Notes: generated by a model from the sequence alone, not told the origin. A stretch of 64,000 nt of DNA from Natranaeroarchaeum sp042663585 (GCF_042663585.1 NZ_JBHTAN010000002.1:1-64000); one strand, 5' to 3'. Shown: positions 25,260-34,368, counted from the stretch's first letter. Translations and numbers: made by a program.

Positions 25260-26453
25260 TCATCCGTTCCGGGCTGCTGTAAACTCCGTCAGCTCCAGCT
25301 CTCGTGTCTCTGCGAGTCTCCGTCGAATGTCTGTCCGATCCCAGCCAAGCGGTGCCAGCACACTCTCGACCGCTCTGACGAGTTGCGTCTCGTAGTACGC
25401 CGCATCGTACGACTCTACCTCTTCGTGGGCCAACGCGACCCGCTCTCGCGAACTCTTCTCGTCGTCGACGACCACGTACTCGATGTCCTGTCCCGGGTGG
25501 ATAGCGAGGTCCTGGGCCCGAGCCCGCTTCAGCGCCGCCACGTTCTGCGTGTTCTGCGTGTACCCTTCCAGCGGCTTGGAGACACGATTCCGTTCGACGA
25601 GCTGCTCGACCGGCACCGTTCCAGCGTGGAGGCGCTTGATCGCGTCCTGGAGACAGTCGAGGACGGCGTCCGGAGATCGAGTTGCATCGAGCCGTTCGAG
25701 ACAGTCCCGCTGGATGTCCTCGATGAACGGTGGGGTTGAGCGCTGCCGAGCTTCGATACCGCGTATCTTGAAATCGTCGTCGCCGGCGACCTTCCCGAAG
25801 TACTTTGTCAACGCGCCGGCGTCGCTCTCGCGCTGCGGCACGAACGCCACCCAGTCGTAGTGAGCTTCGTGTTCGAGCCGGATCTCGACCTCTTCCGTGA
25901 TTGCCGTCGCGAGCGTCTCGAGGTCCTCGCGGTCCTCGTCGTCGACGTCAGGGTCCGGGGTTACCCAGATGGAGTCGACGATGCCGTGGACGACGCGCCA
26001 GCCGCCGGCTTCCAGCCGTTGTTTCGCCGTCAGCAGAATCTCGCGAGCAAACGCGTTGATTACCTCGTGACACTCGATACGGCCGAACTTCGCGTTGCTG
26101 AACCCCTGATACCCAAAGCAGGCGACGAGGATCCACTTCAGCGCTCCCGACCGCCCCTCGAGTTCCGCCAGCCGATCCTCGTCAGGATTGTCCAGATCCT
26201 TCTCGCGACGGATGGCCGCCTTGATCTCGTCGCGAGCGTCGATGACCGGCTGTAGCACGTCGACGAGGTAGCCCCGGTCGTCGCAGATCGAGTATCCGAG
26301 GCCGGGGATGTCGTCGCGGTCGCTGTGGCAGCTACATCGGATGACGTCCGGCGAGACGTTCCGCGTACAGATGATGTTCGGATACAACGAGGAGAAGTCG
26401 AGTTCGTGGACGTTCTCGTGGAGGCCGACCTCGGGCGCGAAGATGAAGCCGCC
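25260..26453 (-). pseudogene. 3' part of a family-B DNA polymerase (PolB2-like)
   Basis: The frame reads from GGFIFAPEVGLHENVHELDFSSLYPNII to the C-terminus. It contains the polymerase motif A (DFSSLYPNII, catalytic Asp), KWILVACFGYQGFSNAKFG (motif B region) and IVDSIWV (motif C variant, Asp-Ser in place of Asp-Thr-Asp). The exonuclease half is missing: just upstream the frame hits a stop at 26454-26456, where the sequence turns into an unrelated gene. An internal ATG at 26387 opens a 375-aa frame, but without motif A it cannot be functional. Similar PolB proteins are coded by haloarchaeal plasmids. Confidence 0.85.
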
Positions 26454-27115
26454 TCAGCGATGTTACGAAATTCGCCGATTTTGCACGTGCCATCATCCAC
26501 ATGGTGTACGAGGACACGAATCTCTACGCGTGGCAGTGGCTCACCGCTGAGGGGATTCGATACGAGCAGCGCAAGGAGATGGAAATTCACAGCGCACTCG
26601 ACGACGACACGATGGGTGTTCGGGCCTTCACCGCACTCAAAAATATGCTGCTCGAACTCGGCTATACCGGTATTTTCGTCTTCGTCGACGAGTTCGAGAG
26701 CATCGCACGACTCTCACCTAAGGATGAACAGGCAACACTCAACAGTATTCGGCACCTGATGGATCAGAACAGTTCGGGCCTCTGTATGTTGTTCGGGTGT
26801 GCTCCCGAAGTCTGGCAGGACGTCATGAGCGAGTATCACGCGTTCTCGGAGCGCATCGGCGAGGAAGTGGCTCTGAAGCCTCTCACCAGTGAGAACCTCT
26901 ATGAGTTGGTGAGTGATTATTTAGATCAAGAGAGGGTCACTTCTGATAAAAATGAGGGGATAGACCCATTCTCTGAGGAGGCGTTGGATTTAATTCTCCA
27001 AACATCACAAGGCAATATCCGACAGGTCCTATCTATGTGTAGCCGCATCCTCGATGATGCCGCAGAATCGCAGGAAAATAAAATTACAGCTGCTTGGGTC
27101 GAAGGAAAGGTCTGA
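26447..27115 (+). pseudogene. 5'-truncated AAA-type ATPase (Orc/BREX BrxD-like)
   Basis: From the junction with the polB fragment the frame is open (SDVTKFADFARAIIH...), with a first ATG only at 26501. The visible part has a Walker B (GIFVFVDEFESIARL), a sensor region (GLCMLFGCAPEVW) and an arginine-finger-like segment (AFSERIG), followed by helical lid sequence. The Walker A half is gone. The sequence style resembles the P-loop ATPases of BREX-like systems (DUF2791/BrxD) or Cdc6-like plasmid ATPases, and I cannot decide between them. It ends at 27115 with a normal C-terminus. Confidence 0.7.
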
Positions 27116-27126
27116 TACTCAATAAT

Positions 27127-27369
27127 TCAGGCGTTACCATTTCGGGGATCGTCCACGAATTCATAAAGCCCCTCTGTGACCTTTGTTATCCATCCAGCAG
27201 CGATGAGTTGCCTAAGTGCATAATTTATCTGCTGTTTGTTTAGTCCGGTTTGTTCCCGTAGGAATAATGGATTCGCTCGTCCCCAGGGTTGAGATGAACT
27301 CCGCCCTTCTTTCAAAACATTCAGGATTTCTTCCTCGTTTTCGCTCGGAGCGTATTCCTCATTAGTCAT
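27127..27369 (-). CDS. Small winged-helix (MarR-like) protein
   Basis: 80 aa from ATG 27369 (an ATG at 27414 is an alternative). A short acidic N-terminus precedes a winged helix with REQTGLNKQQINYALRQL as the recognition region and GLYEFVDDPR as the wing and C-terminus. It is convergent with the truncated ATPase gene, 11 bp apart. Proteins of this kind are abundant on haloarchaeal plasmids and proviruses. Its targets are unknown. Confidence 0.65.
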   Translation of the reverse strand: MTNEEYAPSENEEEILNVLKEGRSSSQPWGRANPLFLREQTGLNKQQINYALRQLIAAGWITKVTEGLYEFVDDPRNGNA

Positions 27370-27626
27370 GTGTGACGAATACGCATCAGTTCGTATAGTC
27401 GTATCCTTCTGCATTTTTCTAACAGAGCAATTTACTACGTTAGAATTAAGGACCTGGGAGAGAGTGGATGGTATGAAGCGCGGTCCCTCAGAAACGAGGG
27501 CGGTGCTGGAGACACCGCACCCGCGCTGCCTGAGACAGACAGCATGTCCATCCAAACCGACAAACTGCAAAAATCCGACGGTCAGAATCGGAATAAGCCA
27601 CCGACTGGAACTCGAGGAGATCGTGT

Positions 27627-27983
27627 ATGACGTCTACTGTTCATTACCCCGGTAGCGTGTCGAATGTCCTTGGAATACTCGGAAATAAACGGCGAGTCTT
27701 TCTATTAAATTACTTATTCCTATTCGGGTATGAACAGGATATCGAAGTCAGACATCTGGCTAGGGTGATTGGAGGCGTCGAAAATGGGATTTCACCACGA
27801 GAAGTCACTACCGAAGATTATGAATCAGTATATAATGGGTTAATTCAGAACCACCTGCCAAAGCTTGCCAAATACGATATTATTGATTACAACGACCGCG
27901 CGAAAGTCGTAACAGTCACTCCTCGTATTGAGGAGTATGTGATCCTGATTGTAATTGCTCGAAGTATATTTCCAAATCGGTGA
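27627..27983 (+). CDS. Winged-helix protein resembling DUF7344
   Basis: 118 aa. The N-terminal segment (VLGILGNKRRVFLLNYL) and the following helices fit the DUF7344-type winged helix widely found in haloarchaea. The C-terminus has a hydrophobic helix (YVILIVIARSIF) that might contact a membrane or dimerise. AT-richer codon use than the flanking core genes suggests transfer. It lies between plasmid-type genes and may be a regulator of the module. Confidence 0.6.
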   Translation: MTSTVHYPGSVSNVLGILGNKRRVFLLNYLFLFGYEQDIEVRHLARVIGGVENGISPREVTTEDYESVYNGLIQNHLPKLAKYDIIDYNDRAKVVTVTPRIEEYVILIVIARSIFPNR

Positions 27984-28104
27984 ATGAGTATGAGTACGCT
28001 CCTCCCCGCTGCACCTTGTGGGGTCATCAGTCATCACTCCATCAACACGCCAGCATTTTGTCGTACCTTACCCGTGTACCCGATCGCGTGTGTTGACTGT
28101 CTTG

Positions 28105-28275
28105 GATATAGGTAGTAGCTATAGTTATAGAGTATAGTTATATTTTATACCTATAGCATATTTCTCTTCGGTGTTATTTTTCAATAGAACATGTTGTGTC
28201 TGCCAGTTAGTGATTATAGCTATGGAGTATAGTTGTAATTTGTAGTTATAACGTCTGACTGAGTTTTATATATAT
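28105..28275 (+). promoter_or_regulatory. AT-rich repeat region and promoter before parA
   Basis: About 170 bases of AT-rich sequence precede parA. Two imperfect copies of TAGCTAT...GAGTATAGTTRTA occur at 28116-28146 and 28217-28243, with further TAGTTATA half-sites. A TATA box (TTTATATATA, 28264-28273) is centred 27 bases before ATG 28296, indicating a leaderless transcript. Direct repeats next to parA commonly serve as partition sites or ParA/partner operators. That role is inferred. Confidence 0.6.
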
Positions 28276-28295
28276 GGGCTACAACTATCTGGTAG

Positions 28296-29153
28296 ATGCT
28301 CACCTATACACCTGTGTCTGAGGCGGGCGGCGTCGGCAAGACGACGAGCGCTGCGACGCTGGCAGTCGAACACGCTCGCGCCGGACACGATGTGCTGGCG
28401 ATCGACATGGACACTCAGAACGGCAGCTTGACGTACTTTTTTGGGCCGGAATACGACCGCGGCGACTCGTCGCTTGACAACCTCGTTCGCCACATGGCTG
28501 GTCGTCCGGGCGGCGACTTCCACGATCTCGCCCACACGGTCGAACACGGCGTCGACCTAATCCCGTCACACAACATGCTCGAGGACCTTCCCGAGTTTCT
28601 GCTCAACGAGAAAGAGCAGGCTGAACGCCTCGGGGATTCGTACAGCATGTATCACCAACTCCACCGGGTGCTGAAAGAGGCGAACGTCAGCGACCACTAC
28701 GACGTCCTAATCGTCGACACGGCCGGAAAGGCAGGGCCGGTCCTGTATAACGCGCTCGTCGCGGTACGAAACGTCGTGATTCCGTTCGAGGCGACGGCGA
28801 AAGGCCAGGAATCGATCAGCGGTCTTGACGATCTTGTCAACGGCCTCGAACGCGAGGTTGATGTCGGCGTCGGCGTTCTCGCGGTCGTCCCGGTCGGCTA
28901 TTCCGGAACAAATGACCAGAAGGAGATTCTCGACGAACTACAATCGAGCCCATACCCTGTCCCGGTCGTGATCGGTGAACGCCGGTCGCTCATGGAAGGA
29001 TGCTGGAAACAACAATGTAGCCCACAAATGTATGTCGACAAGCACCGAACCCGCGAGCGCACGCACGAACTCGATACACTTGATCAGTTCGACGATCTTG
29101 CACGCCACCTCGAAGCGCAGGCCGACCTCGATGCGCCGGAGGTGACTGCTTAA
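28296..29153 (+). CDS. parA: ParA-type partition ATPase
   Basis: 285-aa P-loop protein of the ParA/MinD family. A deviant Walker A (EAGGVGKTTSAATLA, signature Lys before GVGKT replaced by Ala-Gly) is at about residues 9-23. It also has IDMDTQNGSLTYFFG (A') and VLIVDTAGKAG (Walker B). The deviant lysine of classic KGGVGKT is not present as such. It starts leaderless from a TATA box 27 bases upstream and is followed with a 1-base overlap (TAATG) by a small acidic partner. Together with the upstream repeats this forms a plasmid-type partition cassette. Confidence 0.88.
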   Translation: MLTYTPVSEAGGVGKTTSAATLAVEHARAGHDVLAIDMDTQNGSLTYFFGPEYDRGDSSLDNLVRHMAGRPGGDFHDLAHTVEHGVDLIPSHNMLEDLPEFLLNEKEQAERLGDSYSMYHQLHRVLKEANVSDHYDVLIVDTAGKAGPVLYNALVAVRNVVIPFEATAKGQESISGLDDLVNGLEREVDVGVGVLAVVPVGYSGTNDQKEILDELQSSPYPVPVVIGERRSLMEGCWKQQCSPQMYVDKHRTRERTHELDTLDQFDDLARHLEAQADLDAPEVTA

Positions 29154-29578
29154 TGGGCCTCAAATCCGGCACCGAGGACGCGGGACTCGGAGAGGACTCG
29201 GACGACTCAGAGGACGACGACTCTGAATCGGAAGCGGTCGATGAGCCGATCCCTAACGAGTACGCAAGCGATACGTCCGACGCGACGTCTGCGCAGGACG
29301 CCACCCCGTCGGGCAGCTCTGATCCTGACAATCGCCTTGATCGGTCGTCGATCCCGTACACGCTTCGGCGGGAGAACGTCAACGCTGACCGCGAGCAGGT
29401 GCCGTTTTTCCTCCGCGAGCAGTTCACTGACGCCGAGGAAGATGCACTCGATAAGCTGGAGGAGGAACTCGGCGAGATGGTCTACAAGTCTGATTACCGT
29501 GAGGCGGCAATCGCGGTCGCACACGAACACCCTGATCTGATCGCGTCAAAGCTCCGCGAATGGGGCTATGATCTGTAA
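29153..29578 (+). CDS. Small acidic ParA partner
   Basis: 141 aa, its ATG sharing one base with the parA stop. The first 55 residues are a very acidic, Ser-rich disordered tail. The remainder (YTLRRENVNADREQVPFFLREQF...) is a compact basic and helical domain ending in a short motif (REWGYDL). The position after parA and the fused-tail design suggest the DNA-binding or adaptor component of partition, as in other haloarchaeal plasmids. No ParB nuclease-like motif is visible. Confidence 0.7.
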   Translation: MGLKSGTEDAGLGEDSDDSEDDDSESEAVDEPIPNEYASDTSDATSAQDATPSGSSDPDNRLDRSSIPYTLRRENVNADREQVPFFLREQFTDAEEDALDKLEEELGEMVYKSDYREAAIAVAHEHPDLIASKLREWGYDL

Positions 29579-29710
29579 CAGTTGAAAAGGAACAGCCCTC
29601 CGCCAGTTCAGTAATACCTGTTTTCTAAAATGTTGTTGTGACCGCCGACTAATTCCGCTATACTGGCGTCGCCTCATGTTTATCTATTAGGGTGAGAAAG
29701 GAAGCCATAG

Positions 29711-29875
29711 ATGACAGGTGGCACCTTTGGAGGTCCGCACGGGTTCTCACTCGGCGGGGCGCACGGGGCAACACTGGGAACAGCACCAACGACTTCTCCT
29801 GCTTGGATTGAGATTCTCTTTGAAATCTTCTACCTGATGTTAGATGCCCTGACGAACCCCACGAGCGGAGTATAG
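29711..29875 (+). CDS. Tiny Gly-rich protein, 54 aa
   Basis: ATG 29711 opens a 54-codon frame: a Gly/His/Ala-rich first half (GGTFGGPHGFSLGGAHG) and an amphipathic second half (IEILFEIFYLMLDALTN). Gly-rich starts followed by a hydrophobic helix occur in small haloarchaeal plasmid proteins. No function is known. The frame lies in a 600-base interval otherwise without genes. Confidence 0.4.
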   Translation: MTGGTFGGPHGFSLGGAHGATLGTAPTTSPAWIEILFEIFYLMLDALTNPTSGV

Positions 29876-30211
29876 GGTCTATAGCAAGAATACTCATCCA
29901 GGGCGCAAAGTCGCTACTAAATGCATTGTTGCTCGCACTCGAATTGTTCTAAACCGGTCAATATTTTGTATAGCAGGATATGGTATATAGATGTCTACTG
30001 CACGATAATTCGTCCTCTGTGGGTCCTATACCCTGGAATCTATCGATACTATTGATTTAGAGAATGATCATGATTACGCCGGTAATCACGACCACTTTGA
30101 AGTACCCCGCCGCCGTCGGTGAAGCACGAATGCTGCAACCGCCTCACGACGGCGCTTCCCCCGGGGTAGCGGCACCGAGACCGGGTCTACAGGACGGTGG
30201 AGGGCCGGTGG
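29876..30211. other. Gap before the integrase gene
   Basis: No gene seen in these 336 bases. The first half is AT-rich with TATA-like stretches (TATAGCAGGATATGGTATATAG near 29971). The second half is GC-rich and leads into the recombinase gene. This would be a natural place for a recombination site, but I see no clear core repeat. Confidence 0.4.
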
Positions 30212-31438
30212 ATGCCTGATCGAGCGCTTTCGACGCCGCTCGACGATAGCTTCGAGCGCTACCTCCAAGACAAGGGGAAAGGCCGCGGCGGCGACGGTGG
30301 GAACTATCGACGTAACGCTGCACGCGAGCTCGAACGGTTCGCCGAGTGGGCCGCCGGCGACCGCGGCGCCGACGACTGGACCGGGATCGTCTCCGACGAT
30401 GTCGACCGCAAACCAACCTTCGACGATCTCGACGAACGCGTGTTTCGGGAGTACGCCCGACATCTCGGTGGAGATCGGGGACTCAAGCAGAATACGGTAC
30501 AAACCTATTATCGCTATATCTCTGCGTGGTGCGGCTGGTGCGTCAACGAAGGATATCTTGAGGCCCACTACGCGCAGCGGGCGAGTGCGATGGCGCCGTT
30601 GCCGGAGGACGACGGCCGCAAGCCCGGTGACCAGCAGGCCTGGACGTCCGAACAGCGCCACGCCCTCACCCGCCACGTCGACGAACGGGCTCGTGACGCC
30701 GTCGAGGCGTACACGACACTCCCAGAGGATACTGACACTCTCGACAAGCAGCGAGCACGCTACGAGGCGCTGAAGGCGGCTCGTGACCGGGCTTTGGTGT
30801 TCGTTCTCGCGTACACCGCCGTTCGGGTCGGGGAACTCCTTCGGGACCCAAACGACCCACGCCGGCGCGGCGTCCGCTGGGAGGACCTCTCCCTTGACGA
30901 CGGGAGTATGGACGTCTACCGGAAGAAACAGCAGTGGGACGCCGCGAGTCTCCCCGATCCAGTGATTTCTCCGCTGCGAAGTTATCGCCAGCTGATGAAC
31001 CCACCGACGGAGCGGTGGCCGGTGTTTCCGACGTTCGACCAACGGACGCTCGCGGAGCTCCTCTCGGAAGAGCTAGCCGAACGAGGAGAACGCCCGGATG
31101 CAATCGACGAGCGGCGTGAGGTGTACGCTCGGGACCTCCTGCTTGCGCTCGATGAGGACATTCGGCCGCCGTCAATCACGACGGACGGCGCACGGTCGAT
31201 TCTCCAACGGTTCTCGGAGGCCGCCGAAATCGACATCGCCCATCCGAAACACGACTATCTTGCACCTCATGGGGGGCGCCGCGGGATGGGTGAGGTGCTC
31301 GTCCGGGCTTTCGGATACACTGTAGCAGCCCGTTACCTCGACAACTCGGAGGAGATGGTTCGGGAGCGGTACTCGCATATTGAAGCTGGTGAGCTCGGAG
31401 ACGTAGCTACTGAAGCCCTCGAAGAAATTGATTTGTGA
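30212..31438 (+). CDS. Tyrosine recombinase (phage/plasmid integrase family)
   Basis: 408 aa from ATG 30212. The N-terminal SAM-like core-binding domain runs to about residue 150. The catalytic domain shows TAVRVGELL (first Arg), a Lys-bearing beta hairpin (VYRKKQQ), HGGRRGMGE (His-x-x-Arg), a later His/Asn position and RERYSHIE, with Tyr as the nucleophile. All expected positions can be filled, so it is probably active. It follows the ParA cassette and closes the plasmid-like segment, which suggests integration/excision or dimer resolution of the element. Initiator tRNA-Met lies 830 bp downstream, a possible attachment site. Confidence 0.85.
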   Translation: MPDRALSTPLDDSFERYLQDKGKGRGGDGGNYRRNAARELERFAEWAAGDRGADDWTGIVSDDVDRKPTFDDLDERVFREYARHLGGDRGLKQNTVQTYYRYISAWCGWCVNEGYLEAHYAQRASAMAPLPEDDGRKPGDQQAWTSEQRHALTRHVDERARDAVEAYTTLPEDTDTLDKQRARYEALKAARDRALVFVLAYTAVRVGELLRDPNDPRRRGVRWEDLSLDDGSMDVYRKKQQWDAASLPDPVISPLRSYRQLMNPPTERWPVFPTFDQRTLAELLSEELAERGERPDAIDERREVYARDLLLALDEDIRPPSITTDGARSILQRFSEAAEIDIAHPKHDYLAPHGGRRGMGEVLVRAFGYTVAARYLDNSEEMVRERYSHIEAGELGDVATEALEEIDL

Positions 31439-31559
31439 TTGAATTATCTATTGTCTCGTACAGTGTTTGCTCTTAACGGCTTACGAAGCTTTTTCAGCCG
31501 GCCATAGAATTCCTACATGTCTTTCGTATCGGAGTCGATACGCCAGACGGTGATGACAT

Positions 31560-32015
31560 ATGACAGACCTGATCTTACGAAGTCCGGCGTTCGAGGATGG
31601 CGGTCGGATTCCGGATCGCTACGGCTATACGGAGGAGAACATCAACCCGCCACTGACAATCGAAGGTGTTCCAGCGGAGAGCGCTTCGCTGGTGTTGATC
31701 GTCGATAGCCCGAACCCCAGTTCCTCGAGCAAAGATGTCTGGAACCATTGGCTCGTGTGGGATATTCCGCCAACACGGGAAGAGATTCCTGAAGGGTGGG
31801 ATCCCGAACAGGCGACAGAAGGTCAAAACGACTTTGGAGAACACGGATACGGTGGACCCAACCCGACCGGCCAGGAACAGACCTACCGCTTCCGTTTATA
31901 CGCCCTAGAGACCACGCTCGGGCTCCCCTCTGTGACAGAAAAAGAGGAACTCGTAGATGCAGTTGTCGGGAATATCCTCGATAAGACTCGGCTCGAGGGC
32001 ACGGCTGCTCCATAG
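31560..32015 (+). CDS. YbhB/YbcL-type PEBP-family protein 1
   Basis: 151-aa phosphatidylethanolamine-binding-like protein. Conserved pieces are ENINPPLTIEGVP, VDSPNP, WNHWLVWDIPP (the His/Trp pocket), GYGGPNP and TYRFRLYAL. The bacterial and archaeal members of this fold have no settled function and bind small anionic ligands. It resembles the gene at 38989-39501, which is about 20 residues longer. It is the first apparently chromosomal gene after the plasmid-like block. Soluble, no signal peptide. Confidence 0.88.
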   Translation: MTDLILRSPAFEDGGRIPDRYGYTEENINPPLTIEGVPAESASLVLIVDSPNPSSSSKDVWNHWLVWDIPPTREEIPEGWDPEQATEGQNDFGEHGYGGPNPTGQEQTYRFRLYALETTLGLPSVTEKEELVDAVVGNILDKTRLEGTAAP

Positions 32016-32029
32016 GTGCGCTACTGACA

Positions 32030-32212
32030 ATGGCTGACTCAACTGTAACCTGCCCGGACTGCAGTACCCAACAGGAGGTTGAGACCGACGAGTATGGAAT
32101 TTTCACGCTGGTGTGTGAGAATTGTAGTGCCCGATCGAAGGGCGAATACACAGCTACATCCGGCGAGGTTGTTTGGCGATGGACGCAGTCGAGCGACAAA
32201 TCGAGTGACTAA
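32030..32212 (+). CDS. Small zinc-ribbon protein, 60 aa
   Basis: Two knuckles (CPDC near residue 8 and CENC near residue 29) build a short zinc ribbon followed by a polar tail (VVWRWTQSSDK). It starts 14 bp after the PEBP gene and may be co-transcribed. Function unknown. Size and pattern match haloarchaeal CPxCG micro-proteins. Confidence 0.65.
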   Translation: MADSTVTCPDCSTQQEVETDEYGIFTLVCENCSARSKGEYTATSGEVVWRWTQSSDKSSD

Positions 32213-32269
32213 TTCCCACACGAAGACGACTTCTCAACGCTTATCCGCGACTTTCGTAGAGTAGTATGT

Positions 32270-32344
32270 AGCGGGATAGGATAGCTCGGAGATTCCACCA
32301 GGCTCATGACCTGGAGATCGGTGGTTCAAATCCACCTCCTGCTA
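32270..32344 (+). tRNA. Initiator tRNA-Met (CAU)
   Basis: 75-nt cloverleaf. The acceptor AGCGGGA pairs with TCCTGCT. The anticodon loop CTCATGA sits on a five-pair stem (CCAGG/CCTGG), and the T arm GGTGGTTCAAATCCACC is canonical. The A1-U72 end and overall sequence match haloarchaeal initiator tRNAs. CCA is not encoded and no intron is seen. Confidence 0.93.
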
Positions 32345-32363
32345 TTTCACGCCGACACAACCG

Positions 32364-32741
32364 CTATTCGTAGACCTCGTCCGGTTCAAAGACTTTCTCG
32401 CCGACGGTCTCGCCTTCGATCGTTCGATAGAAGCAGGAGCGATAGCCCGTGTGACACGCTCCACCTTCCTGGTCGATTCGATAGAGAAGCGCATCACCAT
32501 CACAGTCGACGCGGATTTCCTTTACCTGTTGGACATGTCCACTGGAGCCGCCTTTCTGCCAGAGTTCGTCGCGACTCCGAGAGTAGTAGTGAGCAAGCCC
32601 CGTGTTCTGGGTTTCCGCGAGCGCCTCCGGGGACACGTACGCGAGCATCAGCACGTCACCCGTCTCGGCGTCCTGTGCAATCGCGGGAATCAGTCCATCC
32701 TCACCGAAGTCGAGTTCGACGTCGAGGCGTTCGTCCTGCAT
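32364..32741 (-). CDS. hisI: Phosphoribosyl-AMP cyclohydrolase
   Basis: 125-aa enzyme of histidine synthesis that opens the adenine ring of phosphoribosyl-AMP. Family hallmarks are AYVSPEALAET, ARYWSRSR-like HYYSRSRDELWQKG, the metal-binding DCDGDA and the Cys-containing GGACHTGYRSCFYR. Length is normal for the separate archaeal enzyme. The partner activity, HisE, is coded as a separate gene at 49658. It is convergent with initiator tRNA-Met and upstream of the RNase J gene in the same orientation but not overlapping. Confidence 0.94.
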   Translation of the reverse strand: MQDERLDVELDFGEDGLIPAIAQDAETGDVLMLAYVSPEALAETQNTGLAHYYSRSRDELWQKGGSSGHVQQVKEIRVDCDGDALLYRIDQEGGACHTGYRSCFYRTIEGETVGEKVFEPDEVYE

Positions 32742-32807
32742 ACTCTTACGATACGACAGACTCGGGAAACCAGTTGTTATTTCCCGAGCTGATCTCTTCG
32801 CTTGAGG

Positions 32808-34151
32808 TTAGACCAACTGGAGGATGTTCCCGTTCGAGGTGACGTGGAGATCACGCCCCAGTTTGTAGCCCTGCTTTGCGGCGAGGTCGACATAGCCAGA
32901 ATACCCCTTCATGTCCTGGTGTGACGGGATCACGTGCTGCGGTTGAAGCGCATCGAGCATCGCGTAGTGGCCCTCCTGGGAAAGATGGCCGGAGACGTGG
33001 ACGTCGTCGTAGATACGCGCACCCTGCATCCCGAGAAGCTTCTCGGACTGGTAGCGCTGCCCCTCGTTCGTCGGCTCCGGAATCACACGAGCCGAGAAGA
33101 TGACCTTGTCGCCGTCGTCAAGTTCGTACGGGGTCTCGCCGCGTCCCATCCGCGTGAGCATCGCGCGCGGCTCGCCCTGGTGGCCCGTTACGACCGGGAG
33201 GTAGTTCTCCTTACCTTCGTTCATGATTCGCTTGAAGGCCCGATCGACGGACTTCCGGTGCCCGTACATGCCGAGGTCGTCGGGGAAGGTCGCAGCGCCG
33301 ACGCGCTCGGCCGTCCCCGAGTACTTCTCCATCGACCGGCCGAGCAGGACGGGCTGGCGCCCGATCTCTTCGGCGAATTCGACCAGACTCGTGACGCGAG
33401 CGATGTGGCTCGAGAACGTCGTCGCGACGATCCCGCCGTCGTAGTCTTCGAGGCTTTGGATGACGTCCCGGAGTTGGCTCCGCGCGACAGCTTCGCTCGG
33501 CGTTCGTCCCTTCTTGTTCGCGTTGGTGCAGTCCTCGATGTAACAGAGAACGCCTTCACCCTCGCGGCCGATTTCGCGGAACCGCTTCATATCGATGGGG
33601 TCACCGATAACGGGGGTGTGGTCGATGCGTTTGTCCAGCCCGTAGACGATGGCACCTTCGGGCGTGTGGAGGACTGGGTTGATGGCGTTGATGATGGAGT
33701 GCGTGACGTTGACGAACTCCAGTTCACACCGTTCGCCGATTGGCATCGTCTCGCCGGCGTCCATCTCAATGAGGTCGTTCTGGACCTGGAACTTCCCCTC
33801 GTCTTGGATCTCTTCCTTGACGAGTTCGAGGGTGAACGGCGCGGCGACGATCGGAGCGTCGTAGCGATGCGCCAGTTTGCTGATTGCACCGATGTGATCG
33901 AGGTGACCGTGCGTCGGGACGATCGCTTGTACGTCGCCCTCGAGGTCGCTCATCACCCGGTCGTCAGGGATGGCACCCATGTCGATGAGGTCGAGCGAGT
34001 GCATCTCCTCCGTCTGGAGGTTGTCGTGAATCAGTACTTTCGAGAGGTTGAGACCCATGTCGAAGACGACGATGTCGTCGCCGGCACGGACGGCTGTCAT
34101 CTGGCGGCCGACTTCCTCGTAGCCGCCAATAGTTGCGATTTCGATTTCCAT
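32808..34151 (-). CDS. rnj: Archaeal RNase J-type beta-CASP exoribonuclease
   Basis: 447-aa metallo-beta-lactamase/beta-CASP protein. The HGHLDHIG metal motif is at about residues 81-88. Further conserved parts are GLDKR, EDCTNANKKGRTPSE, ATTFSSHIARV and HVSGHLSQEGH near the C-terminus, where the beta-CASP His residues lie. Archaeal RNase J degrades RNA 5' to 3' and acts in mRNA turnover and rRNA processing. The N-terminus (MEIEIATIGGYEEVGRQM) is typical of haloarchaeal orthologues. Complete and normal length. Confidence 0.93.
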   Translation of the reverse strand: MEIEIATIGGYEEVGRQMTAVRAGDDIVVFDMGLNLSKVLIHDNLQTEEMHSLDLIDMGAIPDDRVMSDLEGDVQAIVPTHGHLDHIGAISKLAHRYDAPIVAAPFTLELVKEEIQDEGKFQVQNDLIEMDAGETMPIGERCELEFVNVTHSIINAINPVLHTPEGAIVYGLDKRIDHTPVIGDPIDMKRFREIGREGEGVLCYIEDCTNANKKGRTPSEAVARSQLRDVIQSLEDYDGGIVATTFSSHIARVTSLVEFAEEIGRQPVLLGRSMEKYSGTAERVGAATFPDDLGMYGHRKSVDRAFKRIMNEGKENYLPVVTGHQGEPRAMLTRMGRGETPYELDDGDKVIFSARVIPEPTNEGQRYQSEKLLGMQGARIYDDVHVSGHLSQEGHYAMLDALQPQHVIPSHQDMKGYSGYVDLAAKQGYKLGRDLHVTSNGNILQLV

Positions 34152-34368
34152 AGTCGGGGTCCGATCAGAGCGATCCCAGAACTCGTCAAAGTCCGCCTGG
34201 TGAAGGAGAGCCGGTGTGAAGCTGGCTTCGACAGCAGGTCAATCTGTGACCATTAGTCGATGTATCTGGACTTCTTGACCTTCCCGGGGACAACGCGTAT
34301 TTCGGTTACGTGAAAACTGGCGGTCCCAACGTAAATACCCGTGGATTCGGGCGTCGTATATAGTATCG

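Noticed and set aside
26447..27115. A functioning BREX system
   Set aside because: Only the C-terminal part of one ATPase is present and its family is uncertain; no PglZ, BrxC or methylase genes are in the window.
29153..29578. Assigning the ParA partner as a ParB nuclease-type protein
   Set aside because: No ParB motif is visible; only position and size suggest a partition role.
32934..34256. 440-codon plus-strand frame opposite rnj
   Set aside because: Long antisense frames are common in GC-rich haloarchaeal genes; the minus-strand product is an unmistakable RNase J.
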